Positions 8,190 through 18,033 of a stretch of 64,000 nucleotides of DNA are shown piece after piece. The DNA lies in the NCBI GenBank assembly GCA_046049675.1, contig JBJORA010000097.1, positions 1 to 64,000 of the forward strand, in the 5' to 3' direction. The position numbers and the translations under genes are program-made. How positions within the stretch are numbered: position 1 is the stretch's first letter; each line of letters opens with the position of its first letter. Below the pieces are notes generated by a model. It worked only from the letters and a program-made list of their open reading frames with translations, ran no database searches and was not told where the DNA came from. This DNA comes from CAIXQW01 sp046049675. Lineage in GTDB: Bacteria; Bacteroidota; Bacteroidia; Chitinophagales; Chitinophagaceae.

Positions 8190-8861
8190 ATGGTAAGAAG
8201 TATAATATTGCTGGCAGTCACATGGCTATATTGTCAAAACCAGTGGGTTGGTGACTTGCAAGGTAAGCGGTTTATTTCTAAAGAATTACATAGTGAGCGT
8301 TACGTAAATTTATTATTTGTAGATCAACATAATTTTACTTTAGATATTGGGCATCTAGGAGTTGTGTGGAATCTATCAGGTAGCTATAGAATAGTTGACG
8401 ATAGTATCTTTTTAAATTATCAGGCACCTGATGCACTTGATGTAAGGTTGAGCTATAGCCAACGAAGCTTTGACTCATGTCACATGAAGGAATCAGCGTT
8501 GCTAGGTGCTGCAGTAGATACCAAAGGCAACATTTTGATAGATGCTTTGTTTTATTTTGAAAACAACCAGCCCTATGGAGTATCACCCTTTTTTGAACCT
8601 TGCCAACTTCTAGCACGAAATCAAACAGATAGTTTTAGGTTGGTGTATTTAGGACTACAATATAGTAAGTGGATACACAATGCGCTGAAGAAAGACTCTG
8701 TGTGTAACCCCGTAATTTATTCAAATCTTTCGAAGCAAGTGCAAAGCCAAATACCTCATATCGACAAATTACTTGTAGGGTTGACTCGTGATACTTTGTA
8801 TTTTATGACTGATAAAAACGTAGCCTATCAATCAATTTATATAAAGTCACGCGATAAGTAG
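8190..8861 (+). CDS. Exported protein of unknown family, orphan cassette cargo
   Basis: The 223-residue product has a short signal peptide (MVRSIILLAVTWLYCQ) and a mature domain containing WVGDLQGKRF, followed by beta strands (NLSGSYRIVDDSIFLNY), as in small lipocalin-like or immunity folds. I do not recognise a family. It directly follows island repeat C, and like the other cargo genes it is exported and has no toxin partner. AT-rich composition matches the island rather than the core genes. The immunity role is inferred only. Confidence 0.6.
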   Translation: MVRSIILLAVTWLYCQNQWVGDLQGKRFISKELHSERYVNLLFVDQHNFTLDIGHLGVVWNLSGSYRIVDDSIFLNYQAPDALDVRLSYSQRSFDSCHMKESALLGAAVDTKGNILIDALFYFENNQPYGVSPFFEPCQLLARNQTDSFRLVYLGLQYSKWIHNALKKDSVCNPVIYSNLSKQVQSQIPHIDKLLVGLTRDTLYFMTDKNVAYQSIYIKSRDK

Positions 8862-9106
8862 AGAATAGACTTTCGCCGAGCACCTATTAAGGAAAAGCGC
8901 GCACAAACCTCACAGATATCCATTAAAGTGTAAGTTTTATTGAGCTTCACTGATTAAATGTATTAGTGCTAGAATGTCGCTTATTAAGTTTGTGCCGTAT
9001 TTATTGAGTATGCACTCTTCAAGAACTTTCTTGAGAATTACTACACACTTTGATTGTAGCTCAGAAGCAAATCCTGCAACTTCTACCTTATTAGCGCACT
9101 TGCTAA

Positions 9107-11950
9107 TTAGAACTTTACACTAGCACTTAAAACAATTACTCGAGGCGCTTTTACGCTATTAAAGTTTCGGTCTTTTGGTGTAAATGATCGGCTTTCATCA
9201 AAGTCAATATAGGTAACAATATCTTGCGCTAATAGATCTCTAGCATTAAGCTTTAACTCTAGCTTGTCCTTCATGAACGATTTAGCAATTTGGAAATCCA
9301 CTACCGTTCTTGCTTTGTCAAAGAACTCTGGCAATACATTGCTACCTGCTATTGCAAGTCGGCTGCCAATTCTATTAACTGATATTGTAGAAGACAAACC
9401 AGAACTATCGCCAGCATAGGTAAGCGCAAAATTTATGATGTATGGCGACTGGCCTTGTAAAGGACGAGATTGAATAGAGTCTGTGGCGCCACCAACAATA
9501 ACCGACGATCTTGTGATTGTACTATTACCCGATAATGTAAAATTATTAAGTGGCGATTTATCACTTTTTACAAAAAACAGTGTTGACAAAAGCGTCCTAA
9601 ATTCAAGCTCTGCTCCTGAAATTGTTGCAGACTTACTTTGAATATAAGCAGCCTCACTCGCATAAAATGGTGAAGTAGAAAACTCAATCGGGTTTTGAAT
9701 GTCTTTGTGAAAAGCAGACACAGAAAGTAGCTGTGCCCTGCCAGGGAAAATTTCATATCTAACATCAAAATTATGCAATCGTGCTCTTCTTAAAGTTGAA
9801 TCACCACTTACAAAGAAGCCAGAAAGATAATCTGGGAAACCAAATTGCGCTAATTCTCTATACTCTGGTCTATTTAAAGTTTTGCTGTAAGACAAACGAA
9901 TATTTGATTTATCCGTAACTGAATACACCAAGTTAGCCGATGGGCAATAATCTAGCTTTGAGTAATTGACACTGGTGGTAAGTTGACCCGGTTGAATAGC
10001 AACTAGTTTCTGCGTAAAATTTTCCATTCTTACGCCGTAGATAAGCCTAAATTTTTTGTAGCGCTGATCGTTCATTAAGTATGCATGCATCGTAGAAGAA
10101 GTAGCAACATATGAAGAGTTGGGAACCGTATTATCATTGACTAATGTAGTTGCTTTACCATTTGACATTACGCCAAGGTTTTGCCCTAGAAACAACTGGT
10201 CATAAGGTAAACTAAGTATAGTGTTATCTACCCCATAAGGGTTATTTGCCGATGCTACGGCAAAACCAAGCAGCCTATTAGAATAATCTCTTTGTCTAGC
10301 TAGGTAGCCGAACCCAAGTTTAAGTAGGTTTTGGCTAGACTCACCGAGTTTGTAGGGTTGCGAAACGTCTAGTTTTCCGCTTCTAAGATTTTCTTGGGAA
10401 TTATCAGAGACCATTGTACCATTTCTGCCTGCTAGTATAGTGTTTTCAGTCATACCGGTGCTACTGGAAATAGCTTGAAACGGCGTTTTTCTTGAAACTT
10501 TGCTATAGGAAGCTAACCAATTAATTTTTGTTTTCAACTTACCAACTTGATGGTCACCTATCAACTGGCTATTGAATATTTGATCAGAAACAAAATTGCG
10601 AAACACTTGCTGCACGAAAATTGTGTCTGTAGTTGTAGAAGCAAGATCAAAAAAGCCTTGTCGCTTTACCAAAGTATTATCGGTATTTATACTCAGGTTG
10701 TTTTTCCAGCTGATATTATTTTTATTGTTGATTTTTATACCAACATTACCTAATGCCGACCAGATAACTTCTTCGTTGTACGCAGAGTCAGTTAATTGCC
10801 TATCAATTGGGGGAACATTATTAGGGTCGAGAGGATTACCGCGCCCAGTATATGTATTGCGGTTTCCTGTATTGAAGGTGTAACCTCTGTTATAGCTAAC
10901 TGCAAAGAGTGATGATACAAACTCTTTCTCTTTTCTTTTTACATTTACGCTTTTAACTAACTGCAAGCTAAGATTCGGCTTAGCAACTAGCTCTTTAACG
11001 CCCCACTGATACTTACCAAATAATTTTGCGTAGGCAAGTTTTTCCTCAGTAGATGCATTTACAAAACCTTGCTTGTCAGCCGGTATGCCAGTTGGCACAG
11101 CTCTCGTACCATCGTCTAAGCCTAGCCAATCTGTGCGGCCTTTCATTTCTGATGTATAGCGCGTTTTACCAGTAAGTAATGTATTGAAACCTTGACCGAA
11201 AGACACAATCGTAACTGGTTTAGAAGAAGTAGATTTTGTAGTAATTTCAATAATACCTCCACCAAACTCTGCGGTTTTATCTGGGGTAGCAGTTTTGTAA
11301 ACAATCAAATTATCTATGATGCCAGAAGGGAAAATGTCGTAGGCAAATGCTTTTCTATCTATTTCTGTACTAGGTAGTGGCGCACCGTTGATGAATGATG
11401 CATTGTATCTATCATTTAAACCACGAATAATCGCAAACCTATCATTTTGAATACTTGCGCCAGTAACACGTCGTATTACATCGCTACTGCTTCTATCTGG
11501 TGTTTTCTTAATTGTTTCTGCAGAAACGCCATCGCTAACACTTGCGCTGTTTTTTTGCGCAGCTAGTAAGGTTGATACTGTCTCACCTGCCGCCTTTACT
11601 CTTGTCGTGGTTACACTAATACCGTCTATCTTTTTAGGTTTAACGATTAATGAAACACTAATTTCCGTATTTTCATTGTCCTTTACAGCAATATCTGTAA
11701 CAATTTTTTCTTGATATCCTTTGTGGCTGCATTTTACAGAATAATTACCGGCGGGTAGCTTACGGAATACAAAAACACCATTTTGATCTGACACTACAGT
11801 AGCAGAGGTCTCAATTAAAACAATAGAATCACCACCTAATGGAAGACCAGTTTTGCCATCTAGCACCTTTCCTGTGATGATACCAGTTTGGGCAAAAGCA
11901 GCACTTCCAATAAATAATAAAATGATAATAGTAAAGTATCTTGAGATCAT
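9107..11950 (-). CDS. TonB-dependent outer-membrane receptor with CarboxypepD_reg domain
   Basis: The 947-residue product has a signal peptide (MISRYFTIIILLFIGSAAFA), a carboxypeptidase-regulatory-like beta sandwich (about 22-110: GIITGKVLDGKTGLPL ... YSVKCSHKGYQE), a TonB plug (about 120-240: KTPDRSSSDVIRRVTGAS, IIRGLNDRYN, GGGIIEITTKS) and a 22-strand-type barrel to the C-terminus. It imports an unknown ligand at the outer membrane using TonB energy. There is no SusD-like partner next to it, so it is not a standard polysaccharide-utilisation SusC; siderophore or protein/peptide uptake is possible. It is transcribed alone. Confidence 0.88.
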   Translation of the reverse strand: MISRYFTIIILLFIGSAAFAQTGIITGKVLDGKTGLPLGGDSIVLIETSATVVSDQNGVFVFRKLPAGNYSVKCSHKGYQEKIVTDIAVKDNENTEISVSLIVKPKKIDGISVTTTRVKAAGETVSTLLAAQKNSASVSDGVSAETIKKTPDRSSSDVIRRVTGASIQNDRFAIIRGLNDRYNASFINGAPLPSTEIDRKAFAYDIFPSGIIDNLIVYKTATPDKTAEFGGGIIEITTKSTSSKPVTIVSFGQGFNTLLTGKTRYTSEMKGRTDWLGLDDGTRAVPTGIPADKQGFVNASTEEKLAYAKLFGKYQWGVKELVAKPNLSLQLVKSVNVKRKEKEFVSSLFAVSYNRGYTFNTGNRNTYTGRGNPLDPNNVPPIDRQLTDSAYNEEVIWSALGNVGIKINNKNNISWKNNLSINTDNTLVKRQGFFDLASTTTDTIFVQQVFRNFVSDQIFNSQLIGDHQVGKLKTKINWLASYSKVSRKTPFQAISSSTGMTENTILAGRNGTMVSDNSQENLRSGKLDVSQPYKLGESSQNLLKLGFGYLARQRDYSNRLLGFAVASANNPYGVDNTILSLPYDQLFLGQNLGVMSNGKATTLVNDNTVPNSSYVATSSTMHAYLMNDQRYKKFRLIYGVRMENFTQKLVAIQPGQLTTSVNYSKLDYCPSANLVYSVTDKSNIRLSYSKTLNRPEYRELAQFGFPDYLSGFFVSGDSTLRRARLHNFDVRYEIFPGRAQLLSVSAFHKDIQNPIEFSTSPFYASEAAYIQSKSATISGAELEFRTLLSTLFFVKSDKSPLNNFTLSGNSTITRSSVIVGGATDSIQSRPLQGQSPYIINFALTYAGDSSGLSSTISVNRIGSRLAIAGSNVLPEFFDKARTVVDFQIAKSFMKDKLELKLNARDLLAQDIVTYIDFDESRSFTPKDRNFNSVKAPRVIVLSASVKF

Positions 11951-12485
11951 TGTACAAATTTTGCAAAGTTTAATTTTAATACAAAGAGTAGCTTGAATTC
12001 AACATTATCTAAAAATTAAATTTAGTACTAGAACACCTTCAGTACATAAGCTGGCAAATAAGGACGAATACCAAAGTGTAAAAACGGAAAATAAGTAAAC
12101 AGTACTTAATTATCTAAAGCATTATTCAATAACTGAGAGCTTTACTAAGTGATGAGAAATTAATTAATCATTTCATAACGTCACATATATCGTTTTGCTT
12201 TTTTGTAATTCTACTTTTACAAATCTTAAATTGTATATACTGTATGACGGAAGAATTTTACGCTATTTCATTTCCTAACTATGAGTATCTTTTAAGTAGT
12301 AAAGTCTAATGCAATGAGCATAGTATTAAGTTATAAGTATATCTTGAATGATATAGGTAATTTGAGGCTAGTGTTTAAGGCAAACTTTAAAATAAATTAT
12401 TGTAATCAATGTTTTATGCTGACCTATTAGTTAATCAGTTAATAGAGCACTAAAAAATTAGACATAAATAATTATCTATATTTAA
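11951..12485. other. AT-rich intergenic region between divergent genes
   Basis: These 535 bp hold no gene I can support. They must carry the promoters of the TonB receptor (leftward) and the 12486 adhesin (rightward); a TATATTTA box at 12477-12484 sits right before the adhesin ATG. I see no strong hairpin or repeat. Confidence 0.5.
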
Positions 12486-15107
12486 ATGAAGATATTAAAG
12501 CAATTACTAATAGTTTTTTCAATGCTAATTGCCACACAATTTTATGTGTTTGGTCAAGCTAATCCCTTTATAAATGTTTTACCATCAAATTCAGGCATCG
12601 TTACAACTGGTGGTACAATTGATATTGTGGTTACTATCGGAAATACAGGACCTACTTCAGCGGTGCCAAAAGCTAAGTTGAGACCTGTGATTCAGGTTCC
12701 AACATCTGTTCAGTTTTTAGCGAATGCCCAACAAATAGGTTTGCCTACCGGCTGGACTATCTTGTCAAATAATGGTACACAATTGCGTCTTTGCAATTCA
12801 AATGATTCTATTCCTGTTAACACAAGTCGTGTAATAACATTAAAGGCTCAAGGTGTAACCGTTGCTGCCCCGCAAACTTTCTCGGGAAATATAAACTTTG
12901 GCAATGGTACGACTTGCGCAGCAGGTACTTCTGTAGCTGGCGACCAAATCACAGATAATTCGGCACTTTCTACAATAGAAGTTTTAGCGGGATGCAACTT
13001 AGGTATCACGGCAGCTGCTAGTACCATAATATGCAATGGCGATTCTGCAACCATCACCTGCACCGCTACCAATGCTACGGGTGCTGTAGAGTATAATATT
13101 TCTGGCAATCCTAATTATCAATCAAGTAATGTTTTTACTGCGCCTGCTGGTACATATACCATGACCGTTAGAGAGGTACTTAATCCCATCGCCTGTATCA
13201 TTAGTACAACTATTGTTGTAACAGAACCAGATGCAGTTCCTGTAACTACCGTAAGTGTGGTGGAACCTACTTGTACCGATGCTTTGGGTTATGTTTCGGT
13301 AACTTCAGATACGGTAGGCTTGATGTATAGTGTAGATGGCGGACCATTTGGCACCTATCCACCTGCGGGCTATCAATTAGGTTCTGGTGCACATACGATT
13401 ATATCTAAAAATGCAAGTAATTGTAGTCCTGCTATAACCAATTTTACAATCAATGCGCAACCGCCTACACCTGCAATACCTACGGTAGATACTATTATTC
13501 AACCTACTTGTACTGTATCTACTGGTTCTGTTCAGCTATCAAATTTACCTGCTGGTCAATGGACTATCAACCCTGGCAGCATAACTGGTACTACTGCAAG
13601 CAACCTCATCAGCGGACTTGCAGCTGGCACTTATAATTTTAGCGTAACCAATTCTTTTGGTTGCACTTCTTCTAGTGTTGCACCAATAACAATCAACACT
13701 GTTTTAGGTGCGCCTCTTGCACCAATCGTAAATGTTACTCAACCTACTTGTGCTGTTGCTACAGGTAGCACTGTTGTTACGTCGCCAGATCCGAGTTTAG
13801 TATACAGTTTAGATGGAGGTCCCTATATTCCTTACCCAGTAGGCGGTTATACAGGCATCGCTTCTGGTAATCATTCGCTTATAGCGCAACAAATTGTAGG
13901 TGCTTGTCTTTCTCCATTCACCAATATTACAATTGACCCTCAGCCTCTTTCTCCTGATGTGCCGGTGTTAAGCATTACGCAACCAAACTGCACAGTCGCC
14001 ACAGGTGAGATCATTGTAACAAGCGATACGACAGCACTTACATTTAGTCTTGATGGTGGACCTTTTGGCAGCTATCCCGTTAATGGCTATATAGCAAATG
14101 CAGGAACGCATACTTTAGCTGTACAAAATTCAAGTGGTTGTGCCCCAACTGTTATCAACAATATCGTCATCAACCCACAGCCACAAACGCCTTCAATCAG
14201 TATTTCTGCTCCGCCAATCACTTGTTTTGGCGCCTATAGCACAATTACGGCTTCTGCTAGTGGTGGTGTTTTACCTTACGAGTTCAGCCTCAATGATACG
14301 ATATATATACCAGTAAATACATTTTTAGTTCCTGCTGGCTCCTACCAAGTTTATATCAGAGATTCTAATGGATGTTCAAGCAAATCCAACACGATTACCA
14401 TAACAGAACCATTGCCAATTACAGGCACAGCTGCTGCAACGCCAATAGCTTGCAATGGCGATAGTAGTATGCTTACCATTGTTGCGAATGGTGGGTTCGG
14501 AGCCTACGAATACGCATTAAACGGTGGACAATATCAATCTTCAGATACCTTTAAAGTGCCTGCAGGCGAGTATAAGATTTATATCCGTTTGAAAAATGAC
14601 CCTTCTTGTTATGCAGCCACAAATCCCGAAATAACAATCACAGAGCCAACAAAATTAGTTGTATCTGCAACTTATGAAGCAATTAAGTATTGTGGTGACA
14701 GCGCTTTGATATCTATCGCTGCCAATGGGGGAGTACCGCCTTATACAGGCTTAATTGGAGATTTTACTAAGGGGCCGGGCGTATGGACTTTCAATGTAGC
14801 AGATACGAATGGATGTGTGGCTACGACAGAAATTACACTTTTGCCACCTGGCTGTGTGGAATTAAATGTATATCCAAATCCAACATATAACAATATAATT
14901 AAAGTAGATCACTCTGCAGCAATTAGTACTGGCGCATATTTTCAAATTTTTGCGGCCAATGGCGCTAAGGTACTTGAGCAAGAAGTACCAGCTAATAGTT
15001 TTAAGACTACCATAAATGTTGAAGCCCTAGCAAGAGGCGTTTATTTGTTAGTTTATAAAAACGGCAACGAAAATAAAGTTGCAAAGTTTACTAAAATGGA
15101 TCAGTAA
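12486..15107 (+). CDS. T9SS type A adhesin with SprB-like repeats
   Basis: The 873-residue product has a signal peptide (ending YVFGQ, residue ~24). It is followed by a conserved ~145-residue beta domain (ANPFINVLPSNSGIV ... NINFGNGTTCAAGT) resembling DUF11/CARDB-type modules, and about eight SprB/Ig-like units with the recurring pattern P-x-C-x(5-8)-G. Two units carry YSLDGGP- or FSLDGGPFGSYP-type motifs. The C-terminal ~75 residues are a type A sorting domain (LNVYPNPTYNN ... ARGVYLLVYKNG). The N-terminal domain is shared with the next gene. Exported via Sec, then T9SS, and probably attached to the surface. Confidence 0.88.
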   Translation: MKILKQLLIVFSMLIATQFYVFGQANPFINVLPSNSGIVTTGGTIDIVVTIGNTGPTSAVPKAKLRPVIQVPTSVQFLANAQQIGLPTGWTILSNNGTQLRLCNSNDSIPVNTSRVITLKAQGVTVAAPQTFSGNINFGNGTTCAAGTSVAGDQITDNSALSTIEVLAGCNLGITAAASTIICNGDSATITCTATNATGAVEYNISGNPNYQSSNVFTAPAGTYTMTVREVLNPIACIISTTIVVTEPDAVPVTTVSVVEPTCTDALGYVSVTSDTVGLMYSVDGGPFGTYPPAGYQLGSGAHTIISKNASNCSPAITNFTINAQPPTPAIPTVDTIIQPTCTVSTGSVQLSNLPAGQWTINPGSITGTTASNLISGLAAGTYNFSVTNSFGCTSSSVAPITINTVLGAPLAPIVNVTQPTCAVATGSTVVTSPDPSLVYSLDGGPYIPYPVGGYTGIASGNHSLIAQQIVGACLSPFTNITIDPQPLSPDVPVLSITQPNCTVATGEIIVTSDTTALTFSLDGGPFGSYPVNGYIANAGTHTLAVQNSSGCAPTVINNIVINPQPQTPSISISAPPITCFGAYSTITASASGGVLPYEFSLNDTIYIPVNTFLVPAGSYQVYIRDSNGCSSKSNTITITEPLPITGTAAATPIACNGDSSMLTIVANGGFGAYEYALNGGQYQSSDTFKVPAGEYKIYIRLKNDPSCYAATNPEITITEPTKLVVSATYEAIKYCGDSALISIAANGGVPPYTGLIGDFTKGPGVWTFNVADTNGCVATTEITLLPPGCVELNVYPNPTYNNIIKVDHSAAISTGAYFQIFAANGAKVLEQEVPANSFKTTINVEALARGVYLLVYKNGNENKVAKFTKMDQ

Positions 15108-15233
15108 AATAGTTACCCAATAAAACAATAATTTATTTGATAGAAATTTAATTTAGCTGTAGGTCATTTAATCACCGATAGCACAACACATCACACGAAA
15201 ACACTACATCACACATATTAAGTAAAAAGAAAA

Positions 15234-16622
15234 ATGAAGATTTTTAAGCACGCAATCTTAACACTCGCAACAACACTCATCACATTAAATGTGTTTGGGC
15301 AGGCTAACCCATTTATCAATGTATTGCCATCCAACTCTGGTATAGTGGCAGTTGGCTGTACTATCGATATCATTGTAACTGTAGGTAATACTGGGCCAGG
15401 TGTAGTTCCTCAAGCTAAACTTAGACCTGTAACGCAAGTGCCGACATCTGTTACGTTTCTGCCAACTGCACAGCAAACTGGCTTACCAACTGGCTGGACT
15501 ATATTGTCCAACTCAGGTTCTCAACTACGCGTTTGTAATTCTACGGACCCAATTCCAGCAGCAACAAGTCGCATTATTGTACTAAAGGCGATAGGTGTTG
15601 CGGTTACGGCACCACAAACATTTTCAGGTAACATTAATTTTGGCAATGGTACTACATGTGGCGCTGGCACTGCCGTAACAGGCGACCTTACTACTGATAA
15701 CTCTGCTTTATCAACTGTAGAAGTAGTAGCTGCACCTACATTAACAATTAATAGTTCGCTTACACCTTTTACTGCTACGCAAGGTAATCCGTCCGCTGAG
15801 CAAAGTTTTTCGCTAACAGGCTCAGATATTACAGAAGATGTTATTGTAACCGCGCCAACTGGTTTTGAAGTATCAAATACTTCCGGTACTGGTTTTGCAT
15901 CCACAGCAATAGTTACGCCAACATTAGGCGTTTTATCAAGCTATCCGGTTTATATCAGACTAGCTGCTTCTGCAACGCTTGGCGCTGTTTCAGGAAATGT
16001 AGTAAATGCTTCTTCAACACCCACGTGTGTTACTCCGCAAAGTATTGCTGTGTCGGGTCAGGTAAATGCACCACCACTTTCTGTAACATTAATTAACTTC
16101 TCTGCAAAGACGGATAATTGCGAAGCCCAACTGAATTGGACGACTTCTTCTGAAACAAACTGCGAAAAATTTGAAATAGAAAAAGCAGAGACAACTAGTG
16201 GAGAATGGAAAACGATTGGAAGCGTAATCGCTAATGGTAACTCTTCTACTAGCGCAACATATAACTATACTGATGAAAACATCTTTGCAAACACTAATGT
16301 AATGTACCGTTTGAAGATTATTGATAAAGATGCTTCGTTCACGTATTCTCAAGTATTAAATACTTCAATAAATTGTGATGCACAAAATCTAGTCGTATTC
16401 CCTAACCCAGTAGCCAATGGCAAACTAACTGCAAGCTTAAATGGTGCTGAAAAAGTAGAAGCAAATCTTACTAGCGTAACTGGCCAACAAATAAAGAAAG
16501 TTGTGCTAAAGAAGGGAGCGAATGATGTTGACGTTTCAGAATTAAGCAATGGTGTATATTTCTTGAACGCAACATTTGTAGGTGGTATTAGCCAGAATGT
16601 AAAGGTTAGCATTCAGAAGTAG
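15234..16622 (+). CDS. T9SS type A secreted protein, paralog of the preceding gene
   Basis: The 462-residue product has a signal peptide (ending VFGQ) and the same N-terminal ~145-residue domain as the 12486 gene (ANPFINVLPSNSGIV, LPTGWTILSN, APQTFSGNINFGNGTTC). It then diverges: a ~100-residue beta sandwich (LTPFTATQGNPSAEQSFSL ... GFEVS ... VYIRLAASATLG), an FnIII-like module (LNWTTSSETNCEKFEIEKA) and a T9SS type A domain (VVFPNPVANGKL ... LSNGVYFLNATF). The gap to the previous gene is 126 nt, so this is a tandem duplication with domain exchange after the first domain. A terminator follows. Confidence 0.88.
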   Translation: MKIFKHAILTLATTLITLNVFGQANPFINVLPSNSGIVAVGCTIDIIVTVGNTGPGVVPQAKLRPVTQVPTSVTFLPTAQQTGLPTGWTILSNSGSQLRVCNSTDPIPAATSRIIVLKAIGVAVTAPQTFSGNINFGNGTTCGAGTAVTGDLTTDNSALSTVEVVAAPTLTINSSLTPFTATQGNPSAEQSFSLTGSDITEDVIVTAPTGFEVSNTSGTGFASTAIVTPTLGVLSSYPVYIRLAASATLGAVSGNVVNASSTPTCVTPQSIAVSGQVNAPPLSVTLINFSAKTDNCEAQLNWTTSSETNCEKFEIEKAETTSGEWKTIGSVIANGNSSTSATYNYTDENIFANTNVMYRLKIIDKDASFTYSQVLNTSINCDAQNLVVFPNPVANGKLTASLNGAEKVEANLTSVTGQQIKKVVLKKGANDVDVSELSNGVYFLNATFVGGISQNVKVSIQK

Positions 16623-16704
16623 TGCGATTGATTCAAGCTCACTTCATTAAGTCCTTAATAGAAAAAATTAAAATCCTGCTAGCGCAGATAAGCTTGGCAA
16701 AAAG

Positions 16705-16735
16705 CGCATCAAGATATTTTCTGATGCGTTTTTTT
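16705..16735 (+). terminator. rho-independent terminator
   Basis: CGCATCA (16705-16711) pairs with TGATGCG (16722-16728) around a 10-nt loop, followed by seven T residues; A residues before the stem extend it. Confidence 0.85.
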
Positions 16736-16878
16736 ATGTTTGTACCTGTTTGGGTTTAGTGATTTGGCAAAAGGGATTTCGCTTGCATGACCACCTTTAT
16801 TATAGAGCAATTGCGGTGTTATCTTTAGTTATGGCGACCGTTTTGCACGATGGCCAATGCTGCAATGCATGTTTTTAC

Positions 16879-16886
16879 TATCTTTA
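16879..16886 (+). promoter_or_regulatory. -7 element TATCTTTA
   Basis: TATCTTTA lies 16 nt before the ATG at 16903. The wider TACTATCTTTACTA is identical to the box in front of the Rhs gene (3532-3545). Confidence 0.55.
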
Positions 16887-16902
16887 CTAAAATAAATTAG
16901 TC

Positions 16903-17280
16903 ATGATTAAGAAGATTGTAAAAGGTATAGCAGTTTTAAGCTTTGTTATTTGCGCACACAGCGCTTCAGCTCAACACAAAATGGATAGCGATGGCAAAAC
17001 GATTCGCAATTCTAGCAATAGTGCCGTTGGCCGAATCGATAGCGATGGCAGAACAGTACGCAACTCTAGCAATAGCTCAGTGGGCAAAGTAGATAGCGAT
17101 GGCAAAACAATACGTAATAGTAGCAATGCGGCTGTACTACGCGTAGATGGCAACGACATTAGAAATAGTAATAATAGCGTTGTTGCAAAAATGAGTGATG
17201 TAACAAGCAGCATCAAAGGTGCTAAGCCTGAAGCGATATATGTTGCGCTATGGTGGTTTATTGTTAAAGGCAATAAGTAG
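16903..17280 (+). CDS. Secreted beta-flower-type repeat protein
   Basis: The 125-residue product has a signal peptide (ending SASAQ) and then three and a half 18-residue repeats of the form DSDGKTIRNSSNSAVGRI. It ends with a hydrophobic aromatic tail (AIYVALWWFIVKGNK). This matches my memory of Bacteroidota '5-fold beta-flower' proteins, in which each DG...N/SS..VG unit forms a petal. The biological role is unknown. It stands alone with its own promoter and terminator. Confidence 0.65.
   Translation: MIKKIVKGIAVLSFVICAHSASAQHKMDSDGKTIRNSSNSAVGRIDSDGRTVRNSSNSSVGKVDSDGKTIRNSSNAAVLRVDGNDIRNSNNSVVAKMSDVTSSIKGAKPEAIYVALWWFIVKGNK
16984..17187 (+). repeat. 54-bp tandem repeats inside the beta-flower gene
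   Basis: Units begin at 16984, 17038 and 17092 (GATAGCGATGGCAAAAC type), with a shortened unit at 17146. DNA identity between units is high enough to allow copy-number change. Confidence 0.85.
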
Positions 17281-17336
17281 CTATCGCAAATAAGTAGTAA
17301 ATCAAGCTATTGACGGCCTCCGTCAAATTCAAATAC

Positions 17337-17362
17337 AAGCCACTTTTATCGGTGGCTTTTTT
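17337..17362 (+). terminator. rho-independent terminator after the beta-flower gene
   Basis: AAGCCAC pairs with GTGGCTT around an 8-nt loop and runs into a T tract. Another small perfect hairpin (TGACGG-CCT-CCGTCA) lies at 17311-17325. Confidence 0.8.
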
Positions 17363-17394
17363 GTTGCAGCACCATTTTACTAGTGGAATGCTTG

Positions 17395-17814
17395 CTACTT
17401 CAACTTCATTTGCGCCATATAGGGATGCTCTGGATTAACAAGTAATTCTTGTCGTTGTGGATGAATAATTACGTCCATATCTTCCATAGGAATAGCGCCT
17501 AAAAGTGGTTCGCTGTTTCCTGGTAAAACCATAGCTCGGCAAGTTGTTTCTCTATTCTTAAATTTCACAATGGCAAAGTCTACAACGAGACATTCAATAA
17601 TTCTACCATCAGCTGTTTCCGCACTTCTTTTGCCAACGACAGGCAGTTGTAACTGCTCTTGTATTACCTCATTGATACATAAATTTAATGCACCACTGTC
17701 TACTAGCATGCTAATGTTGATTCTCTTAATTTCCTCTTCGCCAATGACATGTCTACGTGCCATTACCAAATCTCCTCCGTTTACTAGCTCTATATCTGCA
17801 TACACTAAGGCCAT
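17395..17814 (-). CDS. Clan AA (retropepsin-like) aspartic protease
   Basis: The 139-residue product has the catalytic LVDSGA motif (D39-S40-G41) after ~38 residues. A second hydrophobic region follows (ECLVVDFAIVKFKNRE, then LLGAIPMEDMDVIIHPQ), as in bacterial single-domain retropepsin-like proteases that act as dimers. There is no signal peptide, so it is cytoplasmic. Length is typical for the family. Substrate unknown; many homologues sit near toxin-antitoxin or mobile genes, but nothing here points to a partner. Confidence 0.75.
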   Translation of the reverse strand: MALVYADIELVNGGDLVMARRHVIGEEEIKRINISMLVDSGALNLCINEVIQEQLQLPVVGKRSAETADGRIIECLVVDFAIVKFKNRETTCRAMVLPGNSEPLLGAIPMEDMDVIIHPQRQELLVNPEHPYMAQMKLK

Positions 17815-18009
17815 GTTGCGAAGTTACTTCAAAAAGTAATTAAAGTATTGGATTGCTATACATAGCGACAATTTGTAACAGTAGTTTATGTTGGCATTAG
17901 TTCTCTTATTTCTACACAGACTATTTGCTTATACACTGCTTAGAAGTGAGTGTATAGATGATGGCACAATATGTCCTAAAATAGGCACAGCCCGTAATAT
18001 TCTTTGCCC

Positions 18010-18017
18010 TACTTTTG
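18010..18017 (+). promoter_or_regulatory. -7 element TACTTTTG of the GlxA-type regulator
   Basis: TACTTTTG is a consensus -7 box 16 nt before ATG 18034; it rules out an upstream in-frame start at 18004. Confidence 0.55.
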
Positions 18018-18033
18018 CTCCAGAATTACGCAT

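Noticed and set aside
9090..9107. ATTAGC/GCTAAT hairpin at the TonB-receptor stop codon as a terminator
   Set aside because: Six-base stem with no T tract on the minus strand; too weak to call.
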